This document shows, one piece after another, positions 42,132 to 51,597 of a stretch of 64,000 nucleotides of DNA. The DNA comes from Vibrio sinaloensis DSM 21326 (GTDB taxonomy: Bacteria > Pseudomonadota > Gammaproteobacteria > Enterobacterales > Vibrionaceae), in contig NZ_AEVT01000018.1 in assembly GCF_000189275.1 (NCBI RefSeq), positions 124,001-188,000 on the forward strand, given 5' to 3'. The position numbers and the translations under genes were made by a program. The first letter of the stretch is position 1; the number at the start of each line of letters is the position of its first letter. The notes under the pieces are model-generated. The model had not been told where the DNA came from. It was given only the letters and a program-made list of their open reading frames with translations, and did no database searches.

Positions 42132-43979
42132 TTAACAACCGTAGGTGTCTTTAATGTAGCTTTCGAACTGTTCACACATCAGAACATCAGAGTCTTGGTT
42201 GGTCGCTAACTCACGACTGCCGTCAACCACTTTGATGCTGGCATTGAGAGAGGCAACCGGAGCTCGTTCACGTGTTGCAAGGTGGGCTATTTTAGCTTGT
42301 TGCGCCGCCCAAGCTTGCTCAGAAGACAGGTTACATGCGTCAGCTAAGTATTTGGCATTGAAGCCTTCACCCGTCAAACTCACAATTGTCTCATTGTGTG
42401 AAAGTTGGTTGCCTTTGTTCCAGTAATGTTTGGCGAGCAATGGCCCAATTTCAGGGTTGTCCGTCAGGTAACCGAACTTGTCGATGAAGTAAGCACGCGT
42501 TTGGTATACTGCCATGTGCGCCAATAGATAGCCGTGGTACGCACACGCCGCTTCGTCAGAAACTAAGTGCGGTATCGCCATTAATGGGCGAGGACTGCAT
42601 TCTAGGCCTAGGATGCGTTTTTCACACTCACGTGCTAATGCAGTAATGCGCTCGGCAGTCAGCTCGTCATCACTTAATTGATAGAGTGCTCTTTCAAAGT
42701 AAGGCACAACCAAGATACTGCGCTCGGCAAACGCTGCGAATGGCTGACGGCTGTTGATCATCGCCTGAATAACGTGATCGGGTACTGGGTTACCTTCGGC
42801 ATCAAGAGCGTACTGCTTCAACCAGTCTGCGTCGTTCAACAAGCTGTCACAGAACATAGATTGAGTTTCAGCATAGGCCATTGACGTTGGGGCGAACTCT
42901 TGTGAGAAGCACGGTGCGTTCATTTTAACGTTGGCAAAATGCGCTGCGTGTCCACCTTCATGGAATAAGGTGTTAATGCCGGAATAGCCGCTACCTACTT
43001 GGTCTGGTTTCGCGTTACTGGTGAAGTTGACCTTAGCCGCGATCCATTCACCTTGATCGTAGAATGACGGTACTGGGCCGTGACAGAAACCATTGGGGTA
43101 TTTGCCTTTCCTATCGAGTAAGTCCAGTGTTAGCTCAGCACCAGAATAGTCAATATTTAAACGACCAAAGGACTCAACCCAGCGGCGTAAAGATTGAGAA
43201 AACGGCACATAAGGGTCTAGGTCGCGCATGGCATCGCCTGAGTACGAGAAGACGAAGTTATGTCCATCTAGCGCGCTGTCGCCTTTCTCGTTGGCTAAGT
43301 TCGCAAGGCTCGCTAGGTTCGTTTCACGAGTGCGTGCCTCAAAGTCGTCGAGAATGGCAAACAGCTCTTGTGTCGTCATTTTCTCAGTTTTGACCACTGA
43401 GTAGTCAAAGAAGTTGTCATAACCAACCGAGCGGGCGAATTGATTACGCAGCTTAATGAGTTCGATGAATCCGTTTTCAAGTAACCATTGTTCTAGGCCA
43501 AGCAATGCTTGGTGGGCTGACTGACGCGCTGCTTCATCACTGTTGGTACGAATGGTGGATGCGAGCACAGGTAATGAACCTTCAACCTTGGCACCGTTTT
43601 CATCGGTGAAAGTGAGGACATGGTTCTGCTTTCTTTCAAATAAGCCAGCTTCGAATTCAATCAGCGCCTTTTTTAAGGCTTGTGCTTGCTCGCCTTCAAT
43701 CGCATGGGATTGGAAGGTATTTAACCAGCCTTGCAAGCCAGTTTGTGTCGCATGCTTCTCTTCAGGATCTGCGATCGATTCTGCGGATTCTAGCTGCTGT
43801 TTGATTTGACCAATTTGATCGGCATTGCTGAGGAAGTTAGTCCACTCAGTTTGTGCTTTCGTTGAGCCTTCGTGGTCATCGCTGATGCCCATATAGGTGT
43901 GCCAGAAGAAATCTTCTTTGCTGCGATGAATGGCTAAGTAACGTTGATTAAGATCGTTGAGGTATTCGGTAGCGGTCAT
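42132..43979 (-). CDS. M3-family metallopeptidase (oligoendopeptidase)
   Basis: A 615-residue zinc peptidase with HEGGH at residues 340-344 (LFHEGGHAAHFANV) supplying two zinc ligands and the catalytic glutamate, and a downstream ligand region around APTSMAYAETQSMF. No signal peptide, so it degrades peptides in the cytoplasm. It is monocistronic with a terminator. It is not obviously PrlC or Dcp; oligoendopeptidase F-like is the closest description I can give. Confidence 0.87.
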   Translation of the reverse strand: MTATEYLNDLNQRYLAIHRSKEDFFWHTYMGISDDHEGSTKAQTEWTNFLSNADQIGQIKQQLESAESIADPEEKHATQTGLQGWLNTFQSHAIEGEQAQALKKALIEFEAGLFERKQNHVLTFTDENGAKVEGSLPVLASTIRTNSDEAARQSAHQALLGLEQWLLENGFIELIKLRNQFARSVGYDNFFDYSVVKTEKMTTQELFAILDDFEARTRETNLASLANLANEKGDSALDGHNFVFSYSGDAMRDLDPYVPFSQSLRRWVESFGRLNIDYSGAELTLDLLDRKGKYPNGFCHGPVPSFYDQGEWIAAKVNFTSNAKPDQVGSGYSGINTLFHEGGHAAHFANVKMNAPCFSQEFAPTSMAYAETQSMFCDSLLNDADWLKQYALDAEGNPVPDHVIQAMINSRQPFAAFAERSILVVPYFERALYQLSDDELTAERITALARECEKRILGLECSPRPLMAIPHLVSDEAACAYHGYLLAHMAVYQTRAYFIDKFGYLTDNPEIGPLLAKHYWNKGNQLSHNETIVSLTGEGFNAKYLADACNLSSEQAWAAQQAKIAHLATRERAPVASLNASIKVVDGSRELATNQDSDVLMCEQFESYIKDTYGC

Positions 43980-44158
43980 TTGGTTCCTTCAAATGGTTGC
44001 GGAAAAACACGTTATTATCGCATGAAATGGTCAGGCGAAGGAGAAATCGGCCAAGATTGCATGCAAGTCTAGTGTGTAAAGCTGCTTCTACGCGGTGAAA
44101 ACAGCTGATTGAGTAATGATTCTTATTCGGTGTGCCACTCACCACTAGCACAGCGTCA

Positions 44159-44196
44159 ATTTCACCCCACATAGCGAACGATATGTGGGGTGAAAT
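44159..44196. repeat. 15-pair perfect inverted repeat
   Basis: ATTTCACCCCACATA (44159-44173) and TATGTGGGGTGAAAT (44182-44196) are exact reverse complements with an eight-base spacer. It lies between the M3 peptidase start and the end of the secreted-protein gene. There is no T-run on either strand, so it may be a factor-dependent terminator, an RNA-stability element or a binding site. Confidence 0.7.
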
Positions 44197-44238
44197 GTTT
44201 ACGCTCAAAAAGTAAGCGCTTGTTGGTTATTTGAACGG

Positions 44239-44700
44239 TTAACTGGAAAAGCGAATGACTCCCAGCTCTAGCGCTTGAGCAAAATCCATCTGTTTTTGAA
44301 TTAAGGCATTTAACGCTGCCTCACTCAATAGCAGCACAGAGGTTGGCTTAGCATCCGATGGCGCAAGATGGACCTTGATTGACTGATCCGTTTCGAGCTT
44401 ACTCCACAGATGACTGTCGACAAGATAGATGTAGCTAACGGATTTGAGCTGAGCGCTATGGCGATCTGCCATTAGCTTGAGCCACCAGCTAGCGCGTTGT
44501 AGCCCTGGCGTTCCTGTCAGTGGCGATACCGCGGAAAACCGCTGGCTGTCTAATGCGTCGTAGGTTGCGATGGCAACATCAATCGAGCCAGGGTAGCTTT
44601 CGGCGAACGGATTATTGAACTGGCCATCGTAACTGCAAGCCTGACTGTACAAGCTCAGGCTGCTTAGCAACGCCGCACCAATTACGTAAAGCGACTTCAT
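44239..44700 (-). CDS. Secreted protein of unknown function, sulfatase partner
   Basis: A 153-residue protein with a Sec signal peptide (MKSLYVIGAALLSSLSLYSQ, cleavage near SQA|C). The C-terminal part (VLLLSEAALNALIQKQMDFA, then QALELGVIRFSS) faintly resembles the SCP2-like tail of alkylsulfatases, where substrate lipids may be bound. It follows the sulfatase gene by nine bases, so it is in the same operon. I do not recognise a family; a lipoprotein start at Cys22 is conceivable but the lipobox is poor. Confidence 0.72.
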   Translation of the reverse strand: MKSLYVIGAALLSSLSLYSQACSYDGQFNNPFAESYPGSIDVAIATYDALDSQRFSAVSPLTGTPGLQRASWWLKLMADRHSAQLKSVSYIYLVDSHLWSKLETDQSIKVHLAPSDAKPTSVLLLSEAALNALIQKQMDFAQALELGVIRFSS

Positions 44701-44709
44701 GTTTGGCTC

Positions 44710-46668
44710 CTAGGGAGTGACGATGTTAAACCAGAAGTTGAACGTATCAAGCATACCAACAAAGTCTTTGAACACCTCTTTGTCTCCTTTCAGTTTAATA
44801 TCACCGCTGGCGATGGCTTGTTCTAATGTCACCGTACCAAGTTGCACGTTATCTAACGCTTCTTTTGTCAGGGTCAGTGACACATCAGGGTCATCATTCA
44901 GCTTGGTGGTATGGTTCAGCACCGAGTTTTCAATATACAGAGTGTATTGCTCATCAAGATCGGTAAAGTCGATGTTGATGGCGTAGTCTTTGCCTGCTGA
45001 TTTTTCTGGCAACAAACGCACCGCTAAATAATCAAACAGCATTTCGGGTGGCATGTTTTTGATGATGTCCGGTGAGGCGGTATTGGTCCCCCCTGCCGAT
45101 GGTGTGCCGTTTCTCAGTTCATAAGCACCTTGCAAATAAACCGAACGCCAGGGTCCCGATTCCGCTTGGTACCCTAACTGCTCATAGGCGTCGGCCAGTA
45201 GCGCTTTCCCTTTCTTGCTCTGAGGGTTAGCAAATACTACGTGTTTGAGTACTTCGGCTACCCAGCGATAGTTGCCAGCGGCAAAGTCCTGGCGCGCTTT
45301 GTCGATAACGGCACTTTCGCCACCCATATACTCAACGTATTTTACGGCCGCGTTGGTTGGTGGCAGATTGTTCAGATCCGACGGATTACCGCTGTACCAA
45401 CCCATGTAACGTTGGTATACCGCACGACTGTTATGACGCAGGGTGCCGTAGTAACCGCGCGTATTCCAGTTCTTGTCGATCTCCTCTGGGAATTGAATGA
45501 TTTCAGAGATCTCAGAGCCGATATAACCCTGATTCATCAGGCGTACCGTTTGATCGTGAGTGTATTTATACATGTCGCGTTGCAATTTGAAGTAGTCGAC
45601 GATCTCCTCTTGTCCCCACATAGGCCAGTGGTGACTTTGAAACTTCACTTCGACATCGTCTCCCCACATTTCTATGGTTTGGTTGAGGTAATAAGACCAC
45701 TTCAAGGCATCACGGACTTGAGCGCCGCGTAGGGTTAGGATGTTGTGCATGGTGTTGGTGCTGTTTTCTGCCATCCACAACGCTTTTTTCTCTGGGAACC
45801 AAGTGTTGATTTCGGTTGGTGCTTCAGAGCCGGGGGTGTACTGGAAGACCATTTTTACGCCATCGATCACGTGTTCTTCACCCGTTTTCTCGATGACTAA
45901 TGTGGGACGAATTAAGGTTGCTAAGCCGGTTGAGGTTGTTTGCCCCAGTCCTCCGTTGACACCGCCTCGCTCGTTCTTTGGTAACAGCGCACCATACATA
46001 TAAATGGCACGTCGACCCATGGCGTTACCAGCAATAACATTTTCAGAAACGGCATGTTCAGTAAAGCCGTGTGATGCGACGATTTGAACTTTACCTGCCG
46101 CGACGTCAGCTTCGTCGACGATTCCGCGTACCCCACCAAAATGGTCGATGTGGCTATGACTGTATATCACGGCGGTGACTGGTCTTTCGCCGAGCTCGGC
46201 ATTAATAAACTCGAGTGCTGCTTGCGCGGTTTCTTGAGAAATCAGTGGATCAAAAACAATCCAGCCTGTTTTACCTTCAACAAAGGTGATGTTGGTTAAA
46301 TCGTAACCTCGAACCTGATAGATACCGTCGGTGACTTTAAATAGACCATTAATGACGTTGAGCTGCGCATTACGCCATAAGCTTGGGTTGACGCTATCTG
46401 GTGCTTTTGCGTCGAGCGTAATGAATTTTTTGTACGCTTCCAGATCCCAGACAACATCGCCTTTTCCATTCTTGATCGTGACAATGTCTTGCTTTGCTAT
46501 GAAGCCTTTTTGGGCGTTCTCAAAGTCTTTTTTGTTGTTAAAAGGTAGGGCTTTATAGAGGGTTTGATTGGCATCAATCGTTGCTTGAGTCGCAGGTTTA
46601 GACTCCACTGCTGCATAGCTCGCCGAAGAGATCGCCATTGCGATTAACGTAATGGTCCTAGCTTTCAT
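44710..46668 (-). CDS. SdsA-like alkyl sulfatase
   Basis: A 652-residue enzyme with a Sec signal peptide (cleavage near residue 20), a metallo-beta-lactamase domain with zinc motif HSHIDHFGG (His171, His173, Asp175, His176), a central dimerisation domain and a C-terminal SCP2-like domain. This is the layout of SdsA1/YjcS alkyl sulfatases, which hydrolyse sulfate esters such as dodecyl sulfate to alcohol and sulfate in the periplasm or outside. It leads an operon with a secreted partner and is divergent from a TetR regulator. Confidence 0.92.
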   Translation of the reverse strand: MKARTITLIAMAISSASYAAVESKPATQATIDANQTLYKALPFNNKKDFENAQKGFIAKQDIVTIKNGKGDVVWDLEAYKKFITLDAKAPDSVNPSLWRNAQLNVINGLFKVTDGIYQVRGYDLTNITFVEGKTGWIVFDPLISQETAQAALEFINAELGERPVTAVIYSHSHIDHFGGVRGIVDEADVAAGKVQIVASHGFTEHAVSENVIAGNAMGRRAIYMYGALLPKNERGGVNGGLGQTTSTGLATLIRPTLVIEKTGEEHVIDGVKMVFQYTPGSEAPTEINTWFPEKKALWMAENSTNTMHNILTLRGAQVRDALKWSYYLNQTIEMWGDDVEVKFQSHHWPMWGQEEIVDYFKLQRDMYKYTHDQTVRLMNQGYIGSEISEIIQFPEEIDKNWNTRGYYGTLRHNSRAVYQRYMGWYSGNPSDLNNLPPTNAAVKYVEYMGGESAVIDKARQDFAAGNYRWVAEVLKHVVFANPQSKKGKALLADAYEQLGYQAESGPWRSVYLQGAYELRNGTPSAGGTNTASPDIIKNMPPEMLFDYLAVRLLPEKSAGKDYAINIDFTDLDEQYTLYIENSVLNHTTKLNDDPDVSLTLTKEALDNVQLGTVTLEQAIASGDIKLKGDKEVFKDFVGMLDTFNFWFNIVTP

Positions 46669-46870
46669 ACTATGTCCTTCTTATATGTGTATGGTTTCAC
46701 TTAAAAGGTAGTAGAGTATTTAACTAATTCAATTACGTAGTGATTTTCATCTGATCTCGGCAGGGTTCTGAGGGAAAACTGAGCGAGACGCCACCATTTA
46801 CGCGCCTGAGTTTTGTCATCGCAGAGACATTGTTTACTATGGGCGAAGAGAGAGATTGTAAGGAAGTCCC

Positions 46871-47485
46871 ATGTCACGGATAAGACAAAAAAACCAAGAT
46901 CTGATTATACAAGTGGCCAGTGAGCAATTTGCGGTTAATGGTTATGCGGCAACGAAGATGATTGACATCGCTCGTGCTGCCGACATCCCCAAAGCGAACG
47001 TGTTTTACTATTTTAGTGCCAAAGATAAGCTGTACTACGCGGTGTTGCAGACAGTGACCCAACCCTTGCTTGAAGCGTCTAGGCCGATCGAAGAGTTATC
47101 CGATCCGGTTGAGGCACTCAGTCAGTATATCCAAGCGAAGCTGCGTATTTCTCAAGATCATGTTTACGCTTCCAAAGTATTTGCCAATGAGGTGATGTCT
47201 GGTGCAAAAGCGCTACCAAAAGATATCGGTGAGGAGTTGTTTAAGCAGTCTCAGATGATCATTGATAAGTTTTCAACTTGGTCGCAGCAAGGCCTGATGG
47301 CGGATGTCCCCGCTCATCACCTGATGTTCACCATCTGGGCGGCGACACAAACCTATGCAGACTTTGGCTGGCAGATCTGTAATGTGATGCAAAAAGATCG
47401 CCTCGATGACGAAGATTACCGTCAGGCTGCCGACTTTTTAACTCAGTTGGTGATTAAAGGTTGCGAGGTGAAAAGCCAAGTTTAG
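46871..47485 (+). CDS. TetR-family transcriptional regulator
   Basis: A 204-residue TetR protein: helix-turn-helix FAVNGYAATKMIDIARAADI, then KANVFYYFSAKDKLYYAVL. The C-terminal domain resembles the RutR-type YcdC family (FTIWAATQTYADFGWQI). It is divergent from the sulfatase operon with 202 bases between, its likely target. No clean operator is evident to me in that gap. Confidence 0.9.
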   Translation: MSRIRQKNQDLIIQVASEQFAVNGYAATKMIDIARAADIPKANVFYYFSAKDKLYYAVLQTVTQPLLEASRPIEELSDPVEALSQYIQAKLRISQDHVYASKVFANEVMSGAKALPKDIGEELFKQSQMIIDKFSTWSQQGLMADVPAHHLMFTIWAATQTYADFGWQICNVMQKDRLDDEDYRQAADFLTQLVIKGCEVKSQV

Positions 47486-47498
47486 AGAGCTTGGCTTT
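47472..47498. terminator. Bidirectional terminator
   Basis: AAAGCCAAG (47472-47480) pairs with CTTGGCTTT (47490-47498) around nine bases that include the TetR stop codon. It lies between convergent genes. Confidence 0.65.
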
Positions 47499-48183
47499 AT
47501 TCAAATCGACCCCATACTTTGAGTGCCCCTAGAGGAGAAAAGCCGAGCGGGATTAAGTGAGCTAACTCGTCATTGTCTCCATATCCAACGATCGCTACGT
47601 TAGGCTGGAGTGTTTGCAAGTGAGCAAGTAACGCGGCCTGCAGATCTGTATCTCCCCACAGGTTATAAATCCCTAAAGATTGACCGTCAAAAAAGCTGGT
47701 GACTCCGGCGATTTTCTTGTCTTGTTGCGCTGTCCAAAAGGCGACCTGTTTGTGGTCAATCAATGTTGCAGGGTAAATGGGTATAAACGTTTCCTCACCT
47801 CGCCAGAGTGTTTCCCATTCCTTTAATGCTTCACTGTCGTTGGCTTGCTGGATGAGGCAGGTGTTTGCGTCAGGTAGGTTAATGGGGTGATGGCGACAGG
47901 CATACCAAGTTGCATCAAATAGCGATATGAAGTCTTTGCCAGTCAAATCAAGTTCGGAAAAACTGTCTTTTACAAAGTAATTGCCTTGTGACGGCAGGAT
48001 ATTGTCGACATCAGTGCCTTGCGTCAGCGTCACTAGATTGGGAAAGAAAGTGGGCATATCACTTTGCGCTTGCCAGTATCCATTATCTTGGGTTGAAGCG
48101 ATGTCGTGCCGCTCAGCGACAAACTGACACCATGCGTGGTTATTGTTGATTGCACTGCGTAACGCTTCGTCAGTCTCTGACAT
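47497..48183 (-). CDS. Uncharacterised protein, possibly GNAT-like
   Basis: A 228-residue cytoplasmic protein. The frame reaches 48273 but ATG 48183 with AGGAA seven bases ahead is preferred. Residues 150-228 (VAFWTAQQDKKIAGVTSFFD and a closing LGFSPLGALKVWGR) have the look of a GNAT acetyltransferase C-terminal half, but the acetyl-CoA loop is not clear. It shares a strand with a small conserved protein and an EAL protein and may be co-transcribed. Confidence 0.7.
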   Translation of the reverse strand: MSETDEALRSAINNNHAWCQFVAERHDIASTQDNGYWQAQSDMPTFFPNLVTLTQGTDVDNILPSQGNYFVKDSFSELDLTGKDFISLFDATWYACRHHPINLPDANTCLIQQANDSEALKEWETLWRGEETFIPIYPATLIDHKQVAFWTAQQDKKIAGVTSFFDGQSLGIYNLWGDTDLQAALLAHLQTLQPNVAIVGYGDNDELAHLIPLGFSPLGALKVWGRFE

Positions 48184-48208
48184 TAATGGTTCCTTTTGTT
48201 TCGGTGGC

Positions 48209-48442
48209 TTAAGTCCGCTTTGCACTGTGCTTAGCTTGGCGTTCGTTACCGCGTTTGTAGTTACCTGTTTCACGCGCCATCAACTGCTGTTGTTCGGCTT
48301 CGCTTTTGCTTGATGCCCGAGTGATAAATCGTTGCGCCCGATTGCCGCGTAGAGTGGTAACTAACGCGCCGTAGCGATAGATATCTACCTGTTGCTTACT
48401 TGCTTGATAATGAAATCCGAGGTCGGTATCGAGTTTGCTCAA
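48209..48442 (-). CDS. Small conserved hypothetical protein
   Basis: A 77-residue basic protein starting from TTG with AAGG seven bases ahead. The first 40 residues form likely beta-strands (FHYQASKQQVDIYRYGALVT) and the rest is charged (RASSKSEAEQQQLMARETGN), perhaps a helix binding nucleic acid. It lies nine bases after the EAL gene and 25 before the next one, so it fits an operon. No family recognised. Confidence 0.6.
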   Translation of the reverse strand: MSKLDTDLGFHYQASKQQVDIYRYGALVTTLRGNRAQRFITRASSKSEAEQQQLMARETGNYKRGNERQAKHSAKRT

Positions 48443-48451
48443 TGTATTGCC

Positions 48452-49213
48452 TTACTTGAGTAAACTGGGCTTAGCAAAGTAATACCCTTGGGCTAAGTCG
48501 ACTCCCATTGCCCGTACTTTGGTCAGTTGCTGCTCAGTTTCGATTCCTTCAGCTAACACCTCTCCCCCATAGCTATGGACCTTAGCAATAACGCTGCGCA
48601 GCTCAGTGAGAAAGGCTTCACCAGATTCGAGTCTGTCCATTAACGTGATGCACAGTTTGACAACTTCTGGCCTTACCGTATCCACCAGTTGGAGATCGAA
48701 AAAACCACAGCCTACGTCGTCGAGCCAAAACTGATAGCCCATTTGTCGATATCGGTCCATTTGCTGCTTAACAGGAGCCCAGTCTTCGACAGGCAAGTGT
48801 TCTGTGAGCTCTAATTTAATCCGATGAGGTGTTGTAAATTGAGAGAGTGCTTGATGGATTTGCGGGTCAAAGAGCATATTAGGTGAGAGGTTGACACTGA
48901 ATAATGTGGTGTCTGAGTAGCGCTGGATATTCTCTAAGTGAGCGCACAAGCAAGCGATTTCCAAATCCGCTAGGCAGTTGTGATAGTTGGCTGCGCCAAA
49001 CAGTTTATCCGCAGTATGCAGCGGGGAATCTAACGGGCCTCGTGCCAATGCCTCAAAGCCAATCGAACCTAAGTTCGTGAGTTCAATTATGGGTTGGGCA
49101 AATGTCACCGTGGTGCGCTGGTCAATCACGCTGCGCAGTTGATTCAAGTCCGACGGGACGTTCTTTATCTGCGAACACTGCTTAGTTTGGTCGTTTGCCG
49201 TATCTGTCTGCAT
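48452..49213 (-). CDS. EAL-domain cyclic-di-GMP phosphodiesterase
   Basis: A 253-residue stand-alone EAL protein. The signature glutamate is in EALAR (Glu54), and the metal and catalytic residues NLSP, ELTE, DDVG, VKL and AEGIET are all present, so it should hydrolyse c-di-GMP. No sensory or membrane domain is attached. It resembles short cytoplasmic EAL proteins of Vibrio. First gene of a likely three-gene run. Confidence 0.9.
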   Translation of the reverse strand: MQTDTANDQTKQCSQIKNVPSDLNQLRSVIDQRTTVTFAQPIIELTNLGSIGFEALARGPLDSPLHTADKLFGAANYHNCLADLEIACLCAHLENIQRYSDTTLFSVNLSPNMLFDPQIHQALSQFTTPHRIKLELTEHLPVEDWAPVKQQMDRYRQMGYQFWLDDVGCGFFDLQLVDTVRPEVVKLCITLMDRLESGEAFLTELRSVIAKVHSYGGEVLAEGIETEQQLTKVRAMGVDLAQGYYFAKPSLLK

Positions 49214-49382
49214 GGCGTACTCAATGGTTTCGGATAACTTATTAATCCTAGCTTAGCCATAAACAATCAATATCATCAATAGTTGGTCGTCACGTTCGAA
49301 AAATTTGATTGAGTTGTAACAATAAAGCGGTAACTGAATAGAGCCAAAGCCACCCATTTCGGAGAGTGGCCGTTAAGGTCGA

Positions 49383-50078
49383 CTATGGTTTTGCCGTTGG
49401 GCCAACCAACCTCGGTTGCCAATCTTCGACTAAGCCGGTGTCGAGCCGACGCTGGATTAGTGCACCCCAAGACTCAACCAGTGGTAATTGCGCGAGTTGT
49501 TCAAGCGTTTGTTGCTCTAAGCAACCTTCAAATACTGCGGCCATAATGCGAGCGATTGACCAGTCAGGGTAGGGGCGTTCGACGAGCACAATCTCATCGC
49601 CTGCGCCGATATCTCCTTCTTGCAACACTCGAAAGTACCAACCCGTTCTTAACGTATCTTGTAGCCTTTGTGCCATATCATGTTGATCAAATCGAACGTT
49701 GAGTTTCCAGCACGGCATGCGCCCTTGAGAGACTTCGAGCAAGGTTGAACCAATGCGGATTTTATCATTTAAGCAGATAGAAGATTCCGTCACACCGGTA
49801 GAGCTGAGGTTTTCACCAAACGCGCCGGCGCAGTCAAATACCTGTTTGTCGCCAAGATCGTGTTGCCATGCAGAGTAGTGTTCGCTGGGATAAATGTGAA
49901 GGGCCTTCTCAATCCCCCCATGAAAGCGAGGATCACCTTGCTCGTCATTGGTAAAGCCTAGGGTGGTCGTGTGTTGGCGCTCAGCTAGAATTTGTTTGTT
50001 GATTGCGCTTTGGGTCCCGTGAGCAAAGGCGGCGGCTTTTCCTGCCAATACTGCGTTTATCACACCTAACTTTTCCAT
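49383..50078 (-). CDS. MOSC-domain protein (YiiM-like)
   Basis: A 231-residue MOSC protein. DPRFHGGIEKALHIYPSEHY, AFGENLSSTG and the cysteine in QGRMPCWKLNVRF match YiiM, a molybdenum-cofactor-dependent reductase of N-hydroxylated compounds. A C-terminal extension WSIARIMAAVFEG is typical of the YiiM subgroup. Monocistronic as far as visible. Confidence 0.88.
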   Translation of the reverse strand: MEKLGVINAVLAGKAAAFAHGTQSAINKQILAERQHTTTLGFTNDEQGDPRFHGGIEKALHIYPSEHYSAWQHDLGDKQVFDCAGAFGENLSSTGVTESSICLNDKIRIGSTLLEVSQGRMPCWKLNVRFDQHDMAQRLQDTLRTGWYFRVLQEGDIGAGDEIVLVERPYPDWSIARIMAAVFEGCLEQQTLEQLAQLPLVESWGALIQRRLDTGLVEDWQPRLVGPTAKP

Positions 50079-50191
50079 CTGACATCCTCGCTTTTTTAAA
50101 TTTAACGGCTTTGATTAGTGCTTCACCCTGATCGCCAAGCATGATAGCGTAAGCTCAGTTTGTCTTAATAGGGATGTAAAGACACATAACC

Positions 50192-50998
50192 ATGCTAACT
50201 CGCCAAATTGATCCACTCTCTGGAGTTGAAACCTCCAATGACATGATGGCCACCCATCCAGATTTTCCGGTATTGGTAAAAACCATTGATATGCCAAAGG
50301 GGTACATTGACCATTTACATCAACACAACTGGCATCAGATTATTTTTCCGATTAAGGGGCTGCTGCAAACTCAGACTGAGCAATATCAGCACCTGGTTCC
50401 GCACACTTCCATCCTATTTGTGCCGGCGGGCGTTGCTCACGAATCGATTGCATTGAGCCACACGACCTTCATTGGTATCTACTTGAATCCAAGTTTCGGC
50501 GCGCAATACCCAAGCAGTGTTCGAACGGTGACTTTGACGCCGTTCCTCAATGCCCTGTTACAAGAGGTGCGTTATCAATGTGGACAAGGCATCAGCCATC
50601 AAGAGACCCAACGTTTACTGGCCGTTTTGCACGATCAAGTGTTGAAAGACAATATTCAAACTTTTCAGCTGTTATTACCGCAAGATAGACGCTTAAAACT
50701 GATGTTTGAAGCCTTATCAGAACAGCCTGGGCTAGCTCATTCGCTGAAACAGTGGGGCGAAATAGTTGGGGCATCAGAACGTACTCTGTCGCGTTTGTTT
50801 GCCAACGAGTTCAACACCTCATTCCAATTATGGCGGCAACAAATTCGCTTGGTTTACTCTTTGTCGCTATTAGATGAAGCACTTTCGATTCAATGCATTG
50901 CCGATCGTGTGGGTTATCACAATGATTCGTCATACATCAAGGCGTTTAAAAGCTATTTTGGCCATACTCCGCAGCAGTTTCGTCAGCGAAATCGTTAA
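50192..50998 (+). CDS. AraC-family regulator with N-terminal cupin
   Basis: A 268-residue regulator: an AraC-type cupin (HLHQHNWHQIIFPIKGLLQT; FVPAGVAHESIAL) then two helix-turn-helix units (QWGEIVGASERTLSRLFANE and IADRVGYHNDSSYIKAFKSY with GHTPQQFRQR). The layout resembles NimR-type regulators of efflux genes. It overlaps the convergent Lrp gene by four bases. Confidence 0.9.
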   Translation: MLTRQIDPLSGVETSNDMMATHPDFPVLVKTIDMPKGYIDHLHQHNWHQIIFPIKGLLQTQTEQYQHLVPHTSILFVPAGVAHESIALSHTTFIGIYLNPSFGAQYPSSVRTVTLTPFLNALLQEVRYQCGQGISHQETQRLLAVLHDQVLKDNIQTFQLLLPQDRRLKLMFEALSEQPGLAHSLKQWGEIVGASERTLSRLFANEFNTSFQLWRQQIRLVYSLSLLDEALSIQCIADRVGYHNDSSYIKAFKSYFGHTPQQFRQRNR

Positions 50999-51477
50999 TC
51001 TAGCGGTAGTTGAAAAGTACTTTTAATCTCTTTAACTGACACATTAGATTGGATAGCACTGACGCCTTTGACACGGCGAATGGAACTGATACGTTCGAAG
51101 TATTCATCCAGATCTTTCGCCACAACCTGAACAATGTAGTCGGCACCGCCCGCAATGCAATGGCACATCAGGATCCAGTCCGATTCAGCGACATAATCTT
51201 CAAAAGGTTCGGTATTTTCTACTTCGTGACTGCCTAAGGTGACAAGGGTAAAGCCGGATACCTGAAAGCCGAGCTTTTTGCGGTTGAGACGAGCCGCATA
51301 GCCCTCAATGTAACCTTCTTCTTCCATTTTTTTCCAGCGTCGCCAGCATGGGGTTTCACTAAGGTTTACCGTTTCTGCCAATTTACTGTTGCTCATACGA
51401 CCGTCTTTCTGAACATGCTGCAGAATGGACAAATCTGTACTATCTAACTCGAAGTTAGTGGATTCTTTCTTTTTCAT
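50995..51477 (-). CDS. Lrp/AsnC-family transcriptional regulator
   Basis: A 160-residue Lrp protein with helix-turn-helix (DSTDLSILQHVQKDGRMSNS; LAETVNLSETPCWRRWKKME) and a C-terminal RAM domain. The ETPCWRRWKKMEEEGYI motif is seen in Lrp-type regulators next to LysE exporters. It is divergent from the LysE-type gene with 120 bases between, so amino-acid-controlled export is likely. Confidence 0.9.
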   Translation of the reverse strand: MKKKESTNFELDSTDLSILQHVQKDGRMSNSKLAETVNLSETPCWRRWKKMEEEGYIEGYAARLNRKKLGFQVSGFTLVTLGSHEVENTEPFEDYVAESDWILMCHCIAGGADYIVQVVAKDLDEYFERISSIRRVKGVSAIQSNVSVKEIKSTFQLPLD

Positions 51478-51597
51478 CTTTATATTGGAAATAGTCTGCT
51501 CAAATCTGAGTAAATCATAACCTAGATAGCAATTTTATTCCTGAGCAAATCGATAGACTGGATCTCATATTGATTGTAAGACTTTTGGGAGAGAATA

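Noticed and set aside
44206..44222. AGTAAGCGCTTGT resembling the LacI operator at 9209
   Set aside because: Only the central GTAAGCGCTT matches, the outer arms are not palindromic, and it is not near a sugar gene promoter.
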